Shown: positions 44,928 through 54,232 of the stretch, piece by piece
Numbering within the stretch: position 1 is the stretch's first letter
How the letters are laid out: each line of letters starts with the position of its first letter
Source: Anaerolineae bacterium
Lineage (GTDB): Bacteria; Chloroflexota; Anaerolineae; Promineifilales; Promineifilaceae
Direction of reading: 5' to 3'
NCBI GenBank assembly: GCA_020848035.1
Contig: JADLAX010000065.1
Location: 1 to 64,000, forward strand
DNA length: 64,000 nucleotides
Made by a program: the position numbers and the translations under genes
The notes under the pieces: generated by a model
Databases searched by the model: none
What the model saw: only the letters and a program-made list of their open reading frames with translations
Told to the model about the DNA's origin: nothing

Positions 44928-47672
44928 TTATTCCTCATCGTCTGTTTCGATAAAAAAGTCCGGCACCGTCTCATCAACCTGGCCCAGGCAGCGGCTTTGG
45001 CCGTTTGGGTCTTCCTGGGCGTTGTTGGTGATGACGCATTCGCGATAGAGGTCGGCTTTGGCCTGAACGTCCGCTAACGCTGCCTCAACCGGTACACCAT
45101 TTTGCAAAATCTGGTCATAGGCGTAGGCCTGCCACCAGAAGAAGCCGGTGCTCAGCCAGCTGGCGCTGGCGCTCAGCCGCAGCTCGGTGGAGGCGCCGGA
45201 AAGGCCTGCCACAGATGCCCGGTTGGCCGCAGCCAGCTCTGCGCCGACGGCCTGGGTGTAGGCGTCTGAGTCGGCCACGCTGATTTTGGCCGGAATGGTG
45301 TTGCCAAATTCGGCCGCAGTGGGCTGGTTGGTGAGGAACTTGATCCATTCCCAACACGCCTGCCGCTGTTCTGTCTGCGCCGAGATGTAGTAGCCGGTGA
45401 TGGAATTGGTGGAGACGGCCGTTCCATCTGGACCAGTGGGCAGCGGCACAATGCCGACGTTCAGATTGCTCAGGTCCAATTCCGGGAATGAGTCAAAACC
45501 CTGGTCGACCCACATGGCGGCACGGCCGTTTTCGATGATGTCATTGCGCTCTTCAGCAAAGCTGCTGCCGCCGGTGATGTCGGTGATAAAAACGGGTTTG
45601 ACGCCGTGTTCGGTGGTCAGGCCGGTCAGCCAGCGCATCGCCTCAACGACGCTGGGATCGGTGAAGGTCAGCTGCGGCGGCTCGATGGCTTCGTTTACCA
45701 GCTGCGCGCCGAGCCTTTCCATAAACATGGCAATTTCGTTCAACTCAAATTCCTGGGGCACGTAGCCGTACTGCTTGGTTTCTGGGTCATCGCCACGGGT
45801 CAGGGCAACGGCCGCGGCCAAGAAATCGTCGGTGGTCCAGCCGACGCTGGGGTAGGGCAGCGCGGCTTCATCGAAAAGCGCCTTGTTGTAGTAGAGCACG
45901 GTCAGGTTCATTTCGGCCGGGATGGCCCACAGCTGGCCCTGGTAAGAAAACTGCTCCACAGCGGAGGGATAAAAATCCTCTGGACCAACATCGGGATCGG
46001 CGTCCAGGAAAGGTGCCATGTTTAAAACGGCCGCACGGTCGGCTTCATTGGTGACACTGCCAAACCACTGCAAGCAGTCGCTGTCGGCGGCCACGCTGCG
46101 CAGGTAGGTATTGCCCGCGCCAAAGTTCGGCGTTTGCAGATCGACCACAATGTCGGGATGGGTTTGCTGGAAAATGGGGACCAGAGCGCGGTAGGGCTGC
46201 AAGCCACCCGATCCACTGGCCGCCATAAAAACAATAGTTATCCCACCTTCAGGCACGATTTCTGCCTCAGGCACGATGATGACAACCGGCTCTTGCTCGG
46301 CATTTTCTTGCTCCGCTAAAAAGTCGGCGATGGCCGTTTCGGCTCGTTCCTGGGCCTGGACTAAGGCTTCTTCAATCGGTAATCCCTCCAGTAAGATAGC
46401 CTCAACCGCTTCCAGGAAAGGGCCGTAACCCGCGGTAAATTCAAGGGTATAGGCGTGATCCAGCGCGTACTGCAAAGCCGTGGCATATTCTGGAGCGACC
46501 CTATCCCAGAAGCCAGATGCTTCAGCGAGAGAGCGGCGGGCGGGTACGGCCGTATTCTGGTTAAACTCATTCGGTGTCGGCTGCTGCGACAGGAAGTTGA
46601 TCCAGCGCCAGGCCAGTTCGGGGTGCAACGTGCCGCTGCTGACCATGTAGCCGGTTACATACGCCTCGCTGGTTCGATCTTCTGGCGCGTCCACCGGGAA
46701 GGGCACAATGCCGACGTTGCCCTGCTGGCTGCGCCATTCCCATGATCCCGAATATTCAGGCCACATGGCGGCCTTGCCCTCTTCAATGAGCTGGTATCCG
46801 GGCGGAAAGAAAACACCATCTTCATCTGGTTCTGGGTTTTCCAGAATGGGGGTGACTTCATGGAGCAAAAAGAGGTCGGTGTACCAGCGCAGCCTCTCAG
46901 CGACTTCGGGCCGGTCGATTTGCACCGTGGGCGGATCGGTCTCGTTGTTGATAATTGGCCCCGTGCGGGGTAATACAAACTGGATGGCCCCACTGCCAAC
47001 CTGCACCAAGCCCCATTGGGTTACTTCACCGTTTTCAAGCACGGTGGTTGCCTGGGCAGCAGCCAAAAAATCGTCCCACGACCAGCCCGGCTGGGGATAG
47101 GCAACCCCGGCAGCGTCGAAAGCATCTTTGTTGTAAAAGAGCATAGAGAAGTTGAGTTCGGTGGGCACTCCCCACAGCCCGCCATCGCTTTCAAAATATT
47201 CCACGGCGTTGGGGTAAAAATCAGCCCGATTGAAGTTGGTATCGGCTTCGGCCAACGGCCGTAAATCCAGCAGCAGGCCCGAGCCGCTGTTAATGACCCC
47301 AATGACATTGGTGCTGAGAATATCAGCGGCCGAAACGATTCTTCTGTCGGTATCTTCCGGCCACTGGCCGACGCCACCACTCTCCAGCCCCAGTGTCTCT
47401 TCTACGGAAACCATCTTGATTTCAACGCCGGGATTTTCGGCTTCAAACGTCTCGATCAGATCGTTGTAGCTGCCCATTTCAAAGTCATAGGCAATCATGC
47501 GCAGGGTGACGGTTGCCTCAGGGGTGGCTGCTTCTGGTTCGTTGGCGGGCGTATCGGCGGCGGGAACGGCCGTCGCATTATCAGTGGCTGCGGTATCCGG
47601 ATCAGCCACGTCTGGGCTGTCGCTGCAGGCGAATAAAAAGAGCAAGATGCACAACACAAAAACTTTTCTCAT
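44928..47672 (-). CDS. Lipoprotein with two family-1 solute-binding domains
   Basis: 914 residues. Lipoprotein signal (VLCILLFLFAC, Cys ~16), linker, then two consecutive extracellular sugar-binding (SBP family 1) domains, ~55-455 and ~480-890. The copies share FYPNAVEYF/FYPSAVEQF, GLWGVPTELNFSMLFYNKD/QLWAIPAEMNLTVLYYNK, YPQPGWSWDDFLAAA/YPSVGWTTDDFLAAA and late motifs PARRSLAEA/PAKISVADS. Importer permeases are absent nearby. ATG 47672 has GGAGGC upstream. Both halves are colinear with the outer part of the anti-sigma protein at 54359-57268. Confidence 0.88.
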   Translation of the reverse strand: MRKVFVLCILLFLFACSDSPDVADPDTAATDNATAVPAADTPANEPEAATPEATVTLRMIAYDFEMGSYNDLIETFEAENPGVEIKMVSVEETLGLESGGVGQWPEDTDRRIVSAADILSTNVIGVINSGSGLLLDLRPLAEADTNFNRADFYPNAVEYFESDGGLWGVPTELNFSMLFYNKDAFDAAGVAYPQPGWSWDDFLAAAQATTVLENGEVTQWGLVQVGSGAIQFVLPRTGPIINNETDPPTVQIDRPEVAERLRWYTDLFLLHEVTPILENPEPDEDGVFFPPGYQLIEEGKAAMWPEYSGSWEWRSQQGNVGIVPFPVDAPEDRTSEAYVTGYMVSSGTLHPELAWRWINFLSQQPTPNEFNQNTAVPARRSLAEASGFWDRVAPEYATALQYALDHAYTLEFTAGYGPFLEAVEAILLEGLPIEEALVQAQERAETAIADFLAEQENAEQEPVVIIVPEAEIVPEGGITIVFMAASGSGGLQPYRALVPIFQQTHPDIVVDLQTPNFGAGNTYLRSVAADSDCLQWFGSVTNEADRAAVLNMAPFLDADPDVGPEDFYPSAVEQFSYQGQLWAIPAEMNLTVLYYNKALFDEAALPYPSVGWTTDDFLAAAVALTRGDDPETKQYGYVPQEFELNEIAMFMERLGAQLVNEAIEPPQLTFTDPSVVEAMRWLTGLTTEHGVKPVFITDITGGSSFAEERNDIIENGRAAMWVDQGFDSFPELDLSNLNVGIVPLPTGPDGTAVSTNSITGYYISAQTEQRQACWEWIKFLTNQPTAAEFGNTIPAKISVADSDAYTQAVGAELAAANRASVAGLSGASTELRLSASASWLSTGFFWWQAYAYDQILQNGVPVEAALADVQAKADLYRECVITNNAQEDPNGQSRCLGQVDETVPDFFIETDDEE

Positions 47673-47786
47673 CACAAGCCTCCGTTTTTCCTTCCGGTTT
47701 AGGAGATTAGACGCGCAACGGCCGTACAATTTGGCCGTGCACCCTGGCACCGTCCGGCTGCGCCACTGGTATAACGCCTGACGCGG

Positions 47787-48827
47787 CTAAATCTTTCGCC
47801 GCGACCAGCGCCGCCACCAGCTGATTGGTTCGGTTGGTTCGTGGCTGGATTGTTTTTCATCGGGCGTTACGGCCGTTGCCCCACCCTTCCCATTGTTGCT
47901 TAACACCGGCCGGATCAACACACCTTCCTCGGTGGCTTCCAGCGTCACCCGGTCGCCGATGCCCGCCACTTCGCGCAAATCGGGCGGGATTTGCAGGCGT
48001 CCAGCATTGTCGACCACCACATATTCTTCATACACGGGCACGGGAGGGGTTGCCTCAATGTTCTCGGCCAGGGCCGCCTCTACAGCCTGCACTGAGTTTA
48101 CCGAAGTGTCGGCCACGCGCCGGACGGTTTCGCTGCTGGTACGGCCGTCGCGGATCGTCACCACGCGGTCTACGGCGCGGGCAATCTGCGGGTCGTGGGT
48201 GACGATGAGGGTGGTGAGGTTGTAACGGCCGTTCATCTCGCGCAGCAGGGCCAATATTTCCTGCGCCGTGGCCGAGTCCAGCTCGCCGGTTGGCTCGTCG
48301 CCCAGCAGCAGAGTGGGTTTATTGGCCAGGGCGACGGCAATGGCGACGCGCTGCTGCTGCCCGCCAGAAAGTTGGGCCAACTTGTGCTGCCGGTGGTCCC
48401 ACAGCCCCACCGCTTCCAGCAGCTCTTGCGTCCAGGCGCGTTTTTCCGCCCAGCCCATCCCGGCGATGGTCATGGGCAGGGCCACATTTTCCTGGGCGGA
48501 AAGGTAGGGAATAAGGTTGCGTGCCGTCTGCTGCCAGACAAAACCCACTTCGCGGCGGCGGTAAGCGTCCAGTTCGGCGTCGGGGGCTTTGAGCAGATTG
48601 GTCGACGTGCCGTCGCCTAAGCCGTTCACCACCACACTCCCCGCCGACGGCCGATCCAGCCCGCCCAAAATATTCAGCAGCGTGCTCTTGCCCGACCCCG
48701 ACGTGCCGACAATGCCCAGCAGCTCGCCGCGCTGCACCGCCAGGTCCAGCCCCTGCAAGGCCACCACCTCCAGCTCGGCTACCTTATAAATCTTGACCAG
48801 GTTCTCGCAAACGATAAATGGTTCCAT
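47787..48827 (-). CDS. ABC ATPase fused to a C-terminal AbrB-like domain
   Basis: 346 residues. Residues 1-~235 are a MacB/LolD-type ATPase: Walker A GTSGSGKSTLLNILGG, QQTARNLIPYLSA (Q-loop), LSGGQQQRVAIAVAL, Walker B LLLGDEPTGELD and VTHD. After a linker, ~268-315 (YVVVDNAGRLQIPPDLREVAG, GDRVTLEA) is a SpoVT/AbrB swapped-hairpin domain, normally a DNA-binding or dimer module. The fusion could let the ATPase dimerise constitutively or sense expression. Lies between HlyD-like and lipoprotein genes. Confidence 0.87.
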   Translation of the reverse strand: MEPFIVCENLVKIYKVAELEVVALQGLDLAVQRGELLGIVGTSGSGKSTLLNILGGLDRPSAGSVVVNGLGDGTSTNLLKAPDAELDAYRRREVGFVWQQTARNLIPYLSAQENVALPMTIAGMGWAEKRAWTQELLEAVGLWDHRQHKLAQLSGGQQQRVAIAVALANKPTLLLGDEPTGELDSATAQEILALLREMNGRYNLTTLIVTHDPQIARAVDRVVTIRDGRTSSETVRRVADTSVNSVQAVEAALAENIEATPPVPVYEEYVVVDNAGRLQIPPDLREVAGIGDRVTLEATEEGVLIRPVLSNNGKGGATAVTPDEKQSSHEPTEPISWWRRWSRRKI

Positions 48828-48836
48828 CGATTTAAT

Positions 48837-48908
48837 GGGACACAGATGAACACAGATTGACGCAGATTTTTTGCTTTTATCTGTGTTTATCTGTGAAAAT
48901 CTGTGTCC
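48837..48908. repeat. ATCTGTGTT palindrome, HlyD-ATPase gap
   Basis: GGACACAGATGAACACAGAT and TGACGCAGATTTTT face TTATCTGTGTTTATCTGTG and AAAATCTGTGTCC. About 10-nt words and their complement. Same family at 58150-58219. Confidence 0.88.
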
Positions 48909-50260
48909 TATTCTCCCACAATAACCTCTCCAACCTCAACGCCTTCCAGGATTTCCACGCGGGCCTCACTTTCGATGCCCAGGCGGACGTCGGCGCGGCG
49001 CTGGCCGTTGGCTTCTTCGATGACGACGAAGGTGCGCCCCTGGAAGGTGCGGATGGCGGCGGGCGGCAGCCAGAGCACGTCTTCTTTTTCCTCCAGCACA
49101 ATCACCACGGTGGCCAGTTCGCCCAGGGAGAGGTTGGCGGGCGGGTTGTCGAACTGGATGCGCACGCGCGTGTCTTCCGTGTCGCCACCCGACGCGCCGC
49201 CGCTGAAGGCGTAGGGCAGCTGGCGCACAATGCCGCTGAACGGCTCTTCTGGCCGGTTGCGTAGGGTGATGGTAGCCGGTTGCTCCACGTTCATTTCGCT
49301 GAGCTGGTCGCTGCCGAGTTCGGCCGTTATTTCCAGGTTTTGCGGTTGGGCCAGGACAACGGCCGTTTGAAACGCCTCAGCCCGACTGCCCGCCCGCGCA
49401 TTCAACGACAGCACCTCCCCGGCAAAGGGGGCGATAAGTTGGGCATCGGCAATCTGGTTCTCGATTTTTTGCACGTCCAGCCGGGCACGCTCCACGTCCA
49501 GCGCCAGCAGCGGATCGATGCCCCGTTCCAGCTGCTCCAGGCGCAGGTCGGCCAGGGCCAGGTCTTGCTCCAAAATTTGGCGGTCGACGACGCTGCTGCT
49601 GCCGCCCGCCAAGGCATCGTTGTAGCGTGCCTGGGCAATGGCCAGGCTTTCCTGGGCGCTGACGACCATCTGCTCATACTGGCGGCGCACATCTTCCGGC
49701 TCCCAGTCGCGGTCCAGCGATTTTTGCAGCTCGTACTCGGCATCGGCCAGGCGCTGCTGGGCGTTTTCCAGGTCGATTTGGGCCGAGACAAGCGTGGCGG
49801 AATTGGCATTGACCTGACCGCCTTGCAGCTGCAGGGCAATTTTGTCGCGATTGATGGTGGCTTCGGCCAGGGCGTCTTGACGATCTTGTTCGGCCTGAGC
49901 CAGCTTGATTTCGGCCGTTTCCAACGCCACGTTGGCCTGGGCCAGCTGGTTCTCTAAATCGGTGATTTCCAGTTGGGCCAGCACATCCCCTTCCTGTACT
50001 TGGTCGCCGCGCTGCACAAACACCTGGTCAACAAAGCCGTCGCTCTTAAAAAACAGATCCTGCTCCTGCACCGGCGATACCCGCCCGGTGAATTCCAGCG
50101 AGTTCACTACCGTGCCCTGTTCCACCACGTAGGTTGGCTTCTCCGGCACGATGGGCGTGGGCAATGGCGTGGGGGTGGGGCCAAGATCGGCCGTTTCCCC
50201 CTGCCCGCAGGCAACAAACAAAATAATCCCGAATGAAAGTAGTAAGAGCATTCGTTTCAT
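48908..50260 (-). CDS. HlyD/MacA-type adaptor lipoprotein
   Basis: 450 residues. Lipoprotein signal (LLLSFGIILFVAC, Cys ~19), then a barrel-sandwich half (VVEQGTVVNSLEFTGRV, GFVDQVFVQRGDQVQEGDVL), a long coiled coil (~100-270, NQLAQANVALETAEIKLAQ), the second lipoyl half (IADAQLIAPFAGEVLSLN) and beta-barrel domains. Adaptors of this type join an FtsX-like permease to substrate handling outside the membrane. The coiled coil is an unusually long Gln/Ala-rich one. Between the permease and the ATPase genes. Confidence 0.9.
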   Translation of the reverse strand: MKRMLLLLSFGIILFVACGQGETADLGPTPTPLPTPIVPEKPTYVVEQGTVVNSLEFTGRVSPVQEQDLFFKSDGFVDQVFVQRGDQVQEGDVLAQLEITDLENQLAQANVALETAEIKLAQAEQDRQDALAEATINRDKIALQLQGGQVNANSATLVSAQIDLENAQQRLADAEYELQKSLDRDWEPEDVRRQYEQMVVSAQESLAIAQARYNDALAGGSSSVVDRQILEQDLALADLRLEQLERGIDPLLALDVERARLDVQKIENQIADAQLIAPFAGEVLSLNARAGSRAEAFQTAVVLAQPQNLEITAELGSDQLSEMNVEQPATITLRNRPEEPFSGIVRQLPYAFSGGASGGDTEDTRVRIQFDNPPANLSLGELATVVIVLEEKEDVLWLPPAAIRTFQGRTFVVIEEANGQRRADVRLGIESEARVEILEGVEVGEVIVGE

Positions 50261-50275
50261 AACACACACTTGGTT

Positions 50276-50323
50276 CGTGAAACCTGAAACGTGATTTTTC
50301 ACGCATCACGTTTCACGTTTCAC
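50276..50323. repeat. GTGAAAC palindrome, permease-HlyD gap
   Basis: GTGAAACCTGAAACGTGA on the left faces TCACGCATCACGTTTCACG and TTTCACGCC on the right, with a very short loop. It fills most of the 72-bp gap. Confidence 0.87.
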
Positions 50324-50332
50324 GCCTCATTC

Positions 50333-53239
50333 TCACACCGCCTCGCCGAGCTTCACCGCCTCAAAAATGCGCATGCGGGCGACGAGGACGATGAGGACCA
50401 GGACGGCGAGGATGAACATGGCGGCAAAGAGGGCGTAGATGGTGCCTAGCTGTTCCCAGGCGATTTGCACGATGAAGGGGGGAATGGTGGCCGTTTTCCC
50501 CTCCCCAACCTGCAAAAACGGAATAAACAAGCGGCTGGCCCACACGCCCAGGCCTGTCCCCAGGCCCACCCCGGCAGCAATCAGCACCGCCTGCTCCCCG
50601 GCCAGGTAGGCCGCCATCTGCCCCACCGACAGGCCGATGGCCCGCAGCATGCCCAGCTGGATGGTGCGCTGGCGGAAGGAGACAACAGCATAGACCAGAA
50701 AGCCCAACACGGTGAGAACGGCCGCTGCCAAAAAGCCCACCGACAGCAGGCCAAACAACCCCTGCCGCTCCGGCCGGGTCTGCTCCTGCAAGATGCGGTC
50801 GCGGGCGTCCTGGGCGGTGATGACGGCAAAGCCGAGCTGGCGCACGCCGTCGACAATTTCGCTGCTGGGCACGGTGGAATCGGTTTGCAGCCAGACGTTG
50901 TAGGGGTAGGTGCCGCCGAGCGCCTCGTGCAGATGGTCCAGGTTGGCCACAAAGAAGGGGCCATCCTGCGGGTACTGCGTGGGGAAGAGGTCAAGCGGCC
51001 CGGCGATGGTGAACTCGGCTTCGGCAAAGTCGCCCGCCGCGCCAATGGTCAGCCGCAGCGGATCGCCCACTTGAAGGCTGTTGCGTGCCAGGAAGGCGCG
51101 GCTGACCAGGATATAGTCGCGCTGCACCGCCAGCCGGTTCATCAGGCCGCCCAGCGCCTCGTTCCCGGCAAAGTCGGCGCGGTAAAAGGCGACCTGGGCA
51201 AAATCAACCCGGTCGACGCCCAAGATGCGCCCGGACTGCTGCCGCCCGCCGATGGAGGAAACGGCCGTATACTCCCCCACCCGCGCCGCCGCCTGCACCC
51301 CGTCCACCAGCAAATGGTCGGTGACGGGCAGGAAGAGCCAGCGCGGTTCGTCTTCGTCGCCGGGTGGCGGCGTGGTGGGTTGGGTCAGCTCGCCCAAAGC
51401 GCCCTGCTGCTGGTTGTCCTGCTCCGTGTCTTCACCCAGTTCGGCCAGGTTTAAATCGGCCCCGGTCTGGTAATAAATCTGGTCGGTCAGATGGTCGTCA
51501 AAGGTGACGGCCATGGAGGCGGTGAAGCTGGCCAGGCTGAGGGTGAGGGTGAGCAGCAGCAGCGGGCCGGTGTATTGAGCGGTGGCGCGGGCCAGCTGGC
51601 GCAGCGTCAGCAGGAGGGTGGTGCCGGGCAGTTTTTCGGCCAGCCAGGCCAGGCCGCCAATCAGCAGGGGGAAGAGGCGTAGGGCGACCAGGGCCAGCGA
51701 AAAGCAAAAGAGGATGGGCACCAGGAAAAGCAGCGGATTGGCAAACGGATCGCGCCCGCCGCCCAGCAGGCTGATTGTGCCCTGGCGCTCCAGCTGATAC
51801 CAGCCGTAAAACGGCGGCACCAGCAGCAGCACGTCCAGGAAATAGCGCTGCCACACGGGAGCCAGCAGCGACCGGGCCTGCTGCCAGCGCATCGTCACGA
51901 TGGTGTGGGCGGCGGCCAGCAGCGCCGGGATGAGCAGCGCCAGCAGGGCCAATCCAACGCCGATGAGCGCATAGGACACGGCCGTTCCCGACAAAACCGG
52001 CGTCAATTCCCCAGCCCCGACCCCTGAGCCGACCCCTGAGCTTGTCGAAGGGGCGGATAATATCGCGGGATCAAGAAACGTGCGCGTCCGCCCCATCAGC
52101 CGGGCAATTTGCAGCGCCAGCCAGAGCCCGCCCGCCAATCCCAGGCCGCCGACCAGCAAGCCTTCCAGCAAATAAACGCCCACCACCTGCCCCCGCGTGG
52201 TGCCCCGGCTGCGCCAGACGGCAATCTCGCTGGCCCCGCGCGCCACCACCATATTGGCAATGAGGCTAATGAAGTACAAAATGATGCCGATAAGGGGAAT
52301 GGAGAAAATGGTCAGCGTGAGGGTGAGCAGGTTGTTGGAACGGCCGTAATTTTGCAGCGCGCTCACCGGAGAAGCATCCAGCGTGGTGCCGTTGAGCAGG
52401 GCCGTGGCGCGAGCCTCCACAATGGTGACGTTTTGCAAAAAGTCGTTTACGGAAGCGGGGCGGATGCGGCCGCCGTCGTAGAGCTGGTACCAGACGGCCG
52501 TACTCACCGCATCGGCCAAAATGGGGGCCACCTGCTGGGCAAACTGGCCCTCGCTGGTGAAGAGCATCTCGGCAAAGGCATCGGGCTGGTAAAACCAGAA
52601 CGGGTCGGTACGGTCGCGCGGCTGCCAGACCCCCACAATTTGCAGGGGCAGGCGGCTGTTGTCGCTGGCCCCAAACAGCGTGTACGCCTCGCCCACCTGC
52701 AAGCCAAGCTGATCGGCCGTGTCGCGACTGACGATGACCTCAATGTTGGCCGAGGAAGTAGCCTCCGCCGGATAGGCACCTTCCACCAGCTCAATTTGCT
52801 CGGCCAGGTTGGTGATAAAACCGAGGTTGGCCCACAGCAGCGGTTCATTCTGGTTAAAGCTGACGTCGGCGCCGGGGAAGAGGCGCAGCTTGGCGGTGGC
52901 CACATGGCGAATTTGGGCATCTATCGGTAGGTCGATAATGCCGGTGGCCTGTTCCGTCAGGTAGCTGTTGATCGGCTGGTAGGCGTCCCAGGTGATGTCG
53001 CCGTTCCAGGCCCCGACGTAGCGCCAGAGGAAGGCAAACGGCGGGCGGTAGGTGCCCGCTTCGGTGAGTTCGCCTTGCAGCAGCCGGTTCTGCACGGCGT
53101 CGGCATACAGGGGAATGCCCGCCAGCAGCCCCACAGCGGCAATCAGCCCGGCCAGCAGGCAGGCCATGAGCAGCCGCTGGTGCCACAGGCGGCGGGCGGC
53201 TAGGGAGAGGAGGGAGAGGACGGCCGTTACAGATTTCAT
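50333..53239 (-). CDS. FtsX-like ABC transporter permease
   Basis: 968 residues. N-terminal membrane helix (LLMACLLAGLIAAVGLLAGIPLY), large extracytoplasmic domain (~50-300), a first FtsX core of three or four helices (~315-490), a central helix group, a second extracytoplasmic domain (~590-800) and a second FtsX core at the end (~815-960). This double-core layout is that of MacB/LolC-relative exporters in Gram-positives. Probably works with the ATPases at 47787 and 44159 and the HlyD adaptor. ATG 53239 is chosen; the longer frame only translates repeat words. Confidence 0.88.
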   Translation of the reverse strand: MKSVTAVLSLLSLAARRLWHQRLLMACLLAGLIAAVGLLAGIPLYADAVQNRLLQGELTEAGTYRPPFAFLWRYVGAWNGDITWDAYQPINSYLTEQATGIIDLPIDAQIRHVATAKLRLFPGADVSFNQNEPLLWANLGFITNLAEQIELVEGAYPAEATSSANIEVIVSRDTADQLGLQVGEAYTLFGASDNSRLPLQIVGVWQPRDRTDPFWFYQPDAFAEMLFTSEGQFAQQVAPILADAVSTAVWYQLYDGGRIRPASVNDFLQNVTIVEARATALLNGTTLDASPVSALQNYGRSNNLLTLTLTIFSIPLIGIILYFISLIANMVVARGASEIAVWRSRGTTRGQVVGVYLLEGLLVGGLGLAGGLWLALQIARLMGRTRTFLDPAILSAPSTSSGVGSGVGAGELTPVLSGTAVSYALIGVGLALLALLIPALLAAAHTIVTMRWQQARSLLAPVWQRYFLDVLLLVPPFYGWYQLERQGTISLLGGGRDPFANPLLFLVPILFCFSLALVALRLFPLLIGGLAWLAEKLPGTTLLLTLRQLARATAQYTGPLLLLTLTLSLASFTASMAVTFDDHLTDQIYYQTGADLNLAELGEDTEQDNQQQGALGELTQPTTPPPGDEDEPRWLFLPVTDHLLVDGVQAAARVGEYTAVSSIGGRQQSGRILGVDRVDFAQVAFYRADFAGNEALGGLMNRLAVQRDYILVSRAFLARNSLQVGDPLRLTIGAAGDFAEAEFTIAGPLDLFPTQYPQDGPFFVANLDHLHEALGGTYPYNVWLQTDSTVPSSEIVDGVRQLGFAVITAQDARDRILQEQTRPERQGLFGLLSVGFLAAAVLTVLGFLVYAVVSFRQRTIQLGMLRAIGLSVGQMAAYLAGEQAVLIAAGVGLGTGLGVWASRLFIPFLQVGEGKTATIPPFIVQIAWEQLGTIYALFAAMFILAVLVLIVLVARMRIFEAVKLGEAV

Positions 53240-53242
53240 ATC

Positions 53243-53296
53243 GTGACGAGTGAAACGTGAAACGTGAGATTTTGACGCCTCACGGTTCACGTTTCA
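53243..53296. repeat. GTGAAAC palindrome upstream of the permease gene
   Basis: GAGTGAAACGTGAAACGTGA faces TCACGGTTCACGTTTCA around TTTTGACGCC. It separates the permease start from the TATAAT-bearing 42-bp repeat. Confidence 0.87.
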
Positions 53297-53336
53297 TTAT
53301 AACATTAGACGCGGAACGGCCGTTTTTCTTGCAAAA
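53295..53336. repeat. 42-bp direct repeat, left copy
   Basis: It matches 54232-54273 with one mismatch and reads CATTATAACATTAGACGCGG followed by AACGGCCGTTTTTC... On the minus strand it carries TATAAT (53296-53301) in position to serve the permease gene. The two copies bracket the PIN toxin-antitoxin module. Confidence 0.9.
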
Positions 53337-53447
53337 CTGCTCCAATTCATTTATTTACTGGTTTGCATGCTGTGGAGTCGGGGATAGCGCCAGTCGTGAG
53401 CCAGCGGTGCCGTGTGTGGGCCGTGTTTTATCGTAACCACATATTTG

Positions 53448-53867
53448 TCAGCGCAACAATGTGTGAAAGTGGCCCGGCTGCACAACCTGAATGCCTTGCT
53501 CGGCCAGGATTGTTACCAGCGTGGCATCATCGTACAAATCTTTATCAACCGTAACGAGATAATTTGCTTGGGCGGCAACAGCCGTTGCCACTACCTTATC
53601 GTCACCTGGATCGCGACTGTGCGGAAATTCGTGCGCAGGCAGCACAAACACGGCTCGTTCCACAAGAAGCTTGAGGAACTGCTTGCCCACGGAAGGGCGG
53701 ACAAACCTTTGTATTTTTGGCCGGGAGAGCACATCTTCCAACTCTGCCAGCATTTCAATTGACAGATAAAGGTCAAAGTGGCGTGACTGCCAGGATGCAA
53801 AAAGCGGCGACCCTGTTCTGGCCGCCGCCATCTTGAGCAAAACGTTGGTGTCAACAACAACGATCAT
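53448..53867 (-). CDS. PIN-domain toxin RNase
   Basis: 139 residues. PIN fold with VVDTNVLL (first acid), SIEMLAELEDVL (second), SRDPGDDKVVATAVAAQANYLVTVDKDL (third and fourth acids, Mg2+ site). Members of this PIN family cleave RNA as VapC-like toxins. It starts 6 bp after the antitoxin gene. The module contains no ACGGCCGT and lies between direct repeats, pointing to acquisition as a unit. Confidence 0.9.
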   Translation of the reverse strand: MIVVVDTNVLLKMAAARTGSPLFASWQSRHFDLYLSIEMLAELEDVLSRPKIQRFVRPSVGKQFLKLLVERAVFVLPAHEFPHSRDPGDDKVVATAVAAQANYLVTVDKDLYDDATLVTILAEQGIQVVQPGHFHTLLR

Positions 53868-53873
53868 CAGCGG

Positions 53874-54149
53874 TTAGTTTTCTCGTGCCTCGTGAACCAA
53901 ATTATTGAGCTGCTCATCAGATAAAGCGTCGATGTCTGCTTCCGCTTCCTGCGCTTGCAAAAGCTTCCGGTAGGTTTCAAATGGCTGGCCCCAGGTTGTG
54001 TCAGATAGTGCCGCGAGGCGGCGTTTCTGCTCTTCTACAGAGGACAGCGGCAGCTGGGTGATGACCACCACCTCAGCGCCATCGGGCAAGTGAGCATCTT
54101 CAATCTCAATTTTTCCATTGCGGACAATACCGTGATAAGTGACTAACAT
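53874..54149 (-). CDS. Antitoxin of the PIN module
   Basis: 91 residues. The beta-rich N-terminus MLVTYHGIVRNGKIEIEDAH and LPDGAEVVVI matches the pattern of DUF104/AF2212-like antitoxins, and the acidic helical C-terminus (LSDEQLNNLVHEARE) should wrap the toxin. First gene of the pair, with TATAAT at 54191-54196 (minus strand) some 42 bp before ATG. Confidence 0.8.
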   Translation of the reverse strand: MLVTYHGIVRNGKIEIEDAHLPDGAEVVVITQLPLSSVEEQKRRLAALSDTTWGQPFETYRKLLQAQEAEADIDALSDEQLNNLVHEAREN

Positions 54150-54190
54150 CAGTTCTCCACCTTTGTTGATCTTTTGCTTTTCGTGCGTGC

Positions 54191-54232
54191 ATTATAACAT
54201 GGGTTAGTGCGTGAAACGTGATTTCCGCACGC
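54191..54232 (-). promoter_or_regulatory. Antitoxin promoter with a short GTGAAAC dyad
   Basis: TATAAT on the minus strand (54191-54196) is preceded by TGCGTGCGGAAATCACG and TTTCACGCAC, a dyad around the presumed -35. A dyad here is a likely operator for the toxin-antitoxin complex. Confidence 0.5.

Noticed and set aside
44159..53239. Sugar ABC importer built around the lipoprotein
   Set aside because: The permease is FtsX-like, the ATPases are MacB/LolD-like and an HlyD adaptor is present; no MalF/MalG-type permease exists here.
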